Positions 22,499 to 22,529 of a stretch of DNA of 22,529 nt are shown in pieces. The translations under genes were made by a program, and so were the position numbers. Below the pieces are notes generated by a model. The model was not told the origin of the DNA and made no database searches. It saw only the letters and a program-made list of their open reading frames with translations. The DNA comes from Myxococcota bacterium (GTDB taxonomy: Bacteria > Myxococcota_A > UBA9160 > PR03), in contig JASJBO010000035.1 of the NCBI GenBank assembly GCA_030066475.1, forward strand, positions 1-22,529, written 5' to 3'. Position 1 is the first letter of the stretch, and each line of letters opens with the position of its first letter.

Positions 22499-22529
<31 letters not shown>

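Overview
The window is 22.5 kb of very GC-rich, almost wholly coding DNA. It carries 21 genes in three tightly packed transcription units and has no tRNA, rRNA, CRISPR array or transposon. Gene content (a motility-accessory-factor glycosyltransferase, PseB/PseC, a NeuB-family synthase, PilZ, and strong sigma-54 promoter matches) points to a flagellated Gram-negative bacterium with sigma-54-controlled motility. It may belong to the Myxococcota or another deltaproteobacterial-type lineage, but the sequence alone does not settle the taxon. The right end is a run of 30 G, which looks like a contig end or sequencing artefact.

Left unit (minus strand, 4555 down to 1, running off the left edge): an unrecognised helical protein, a PilZ-type c-di-GMP receptor, an exported TPR protein, a small histidine-kinase-like protein without the catalytic residues, and a NtrC-type activator that lacks the GAFTGA loop, the Walker A lysine and the receiver aspartate. 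Neighbouring genes overlap by 1 to 16 nt.

Middle unit (plus strand, 4796-13034, nine genes): NeuB-family nonulosonate synthase, PseG/SpsG-type UDP-sugar hydrolase, SDR, ATP-grasp ligase, transaldolase-family aldolase, TylF-type methyltransferase, sulfotransferase, a fusion of an SpsF-like domain with a class I methyltransferase, and a second sulfotransferase.

Right unit (minus strand, 22328 down to 13000, eight genes): PseB, PseC, a GH57-like glycosidase, a Maf-family flagellin glycosyltransferase, a receiver-like protein with an acidic tail, an SpsF-type nucleotidyltransferase, a PtmA-like SDR and an aldo/keto reductase. The middle and right units converge and overlap by 35 bp at their 3' ends.

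Each of the three units is preceded by a near-consensus -24/-12 sigma-54 promoter. My reading is that the window encodes synthesis and transfer of an acidic nine-carbon-type sugar to flagellin. PseB, PseC, PseG/SpsG, NeuB and SpsF would make the activated sugar and Maf would transfer it. The set departs from known pseudaminic/legionaminic pathways: the synthase has no SAF domain, no PseH-type acetyltransferase is visible, and there are an ATP-grasp ligase, an aldolase, two methyltransferase domains and two sulfotransferases. A methylated, sulfated and possibly amino-acylated nonulosonate is a reasonable hypothesis but is not shown by sequence alone.
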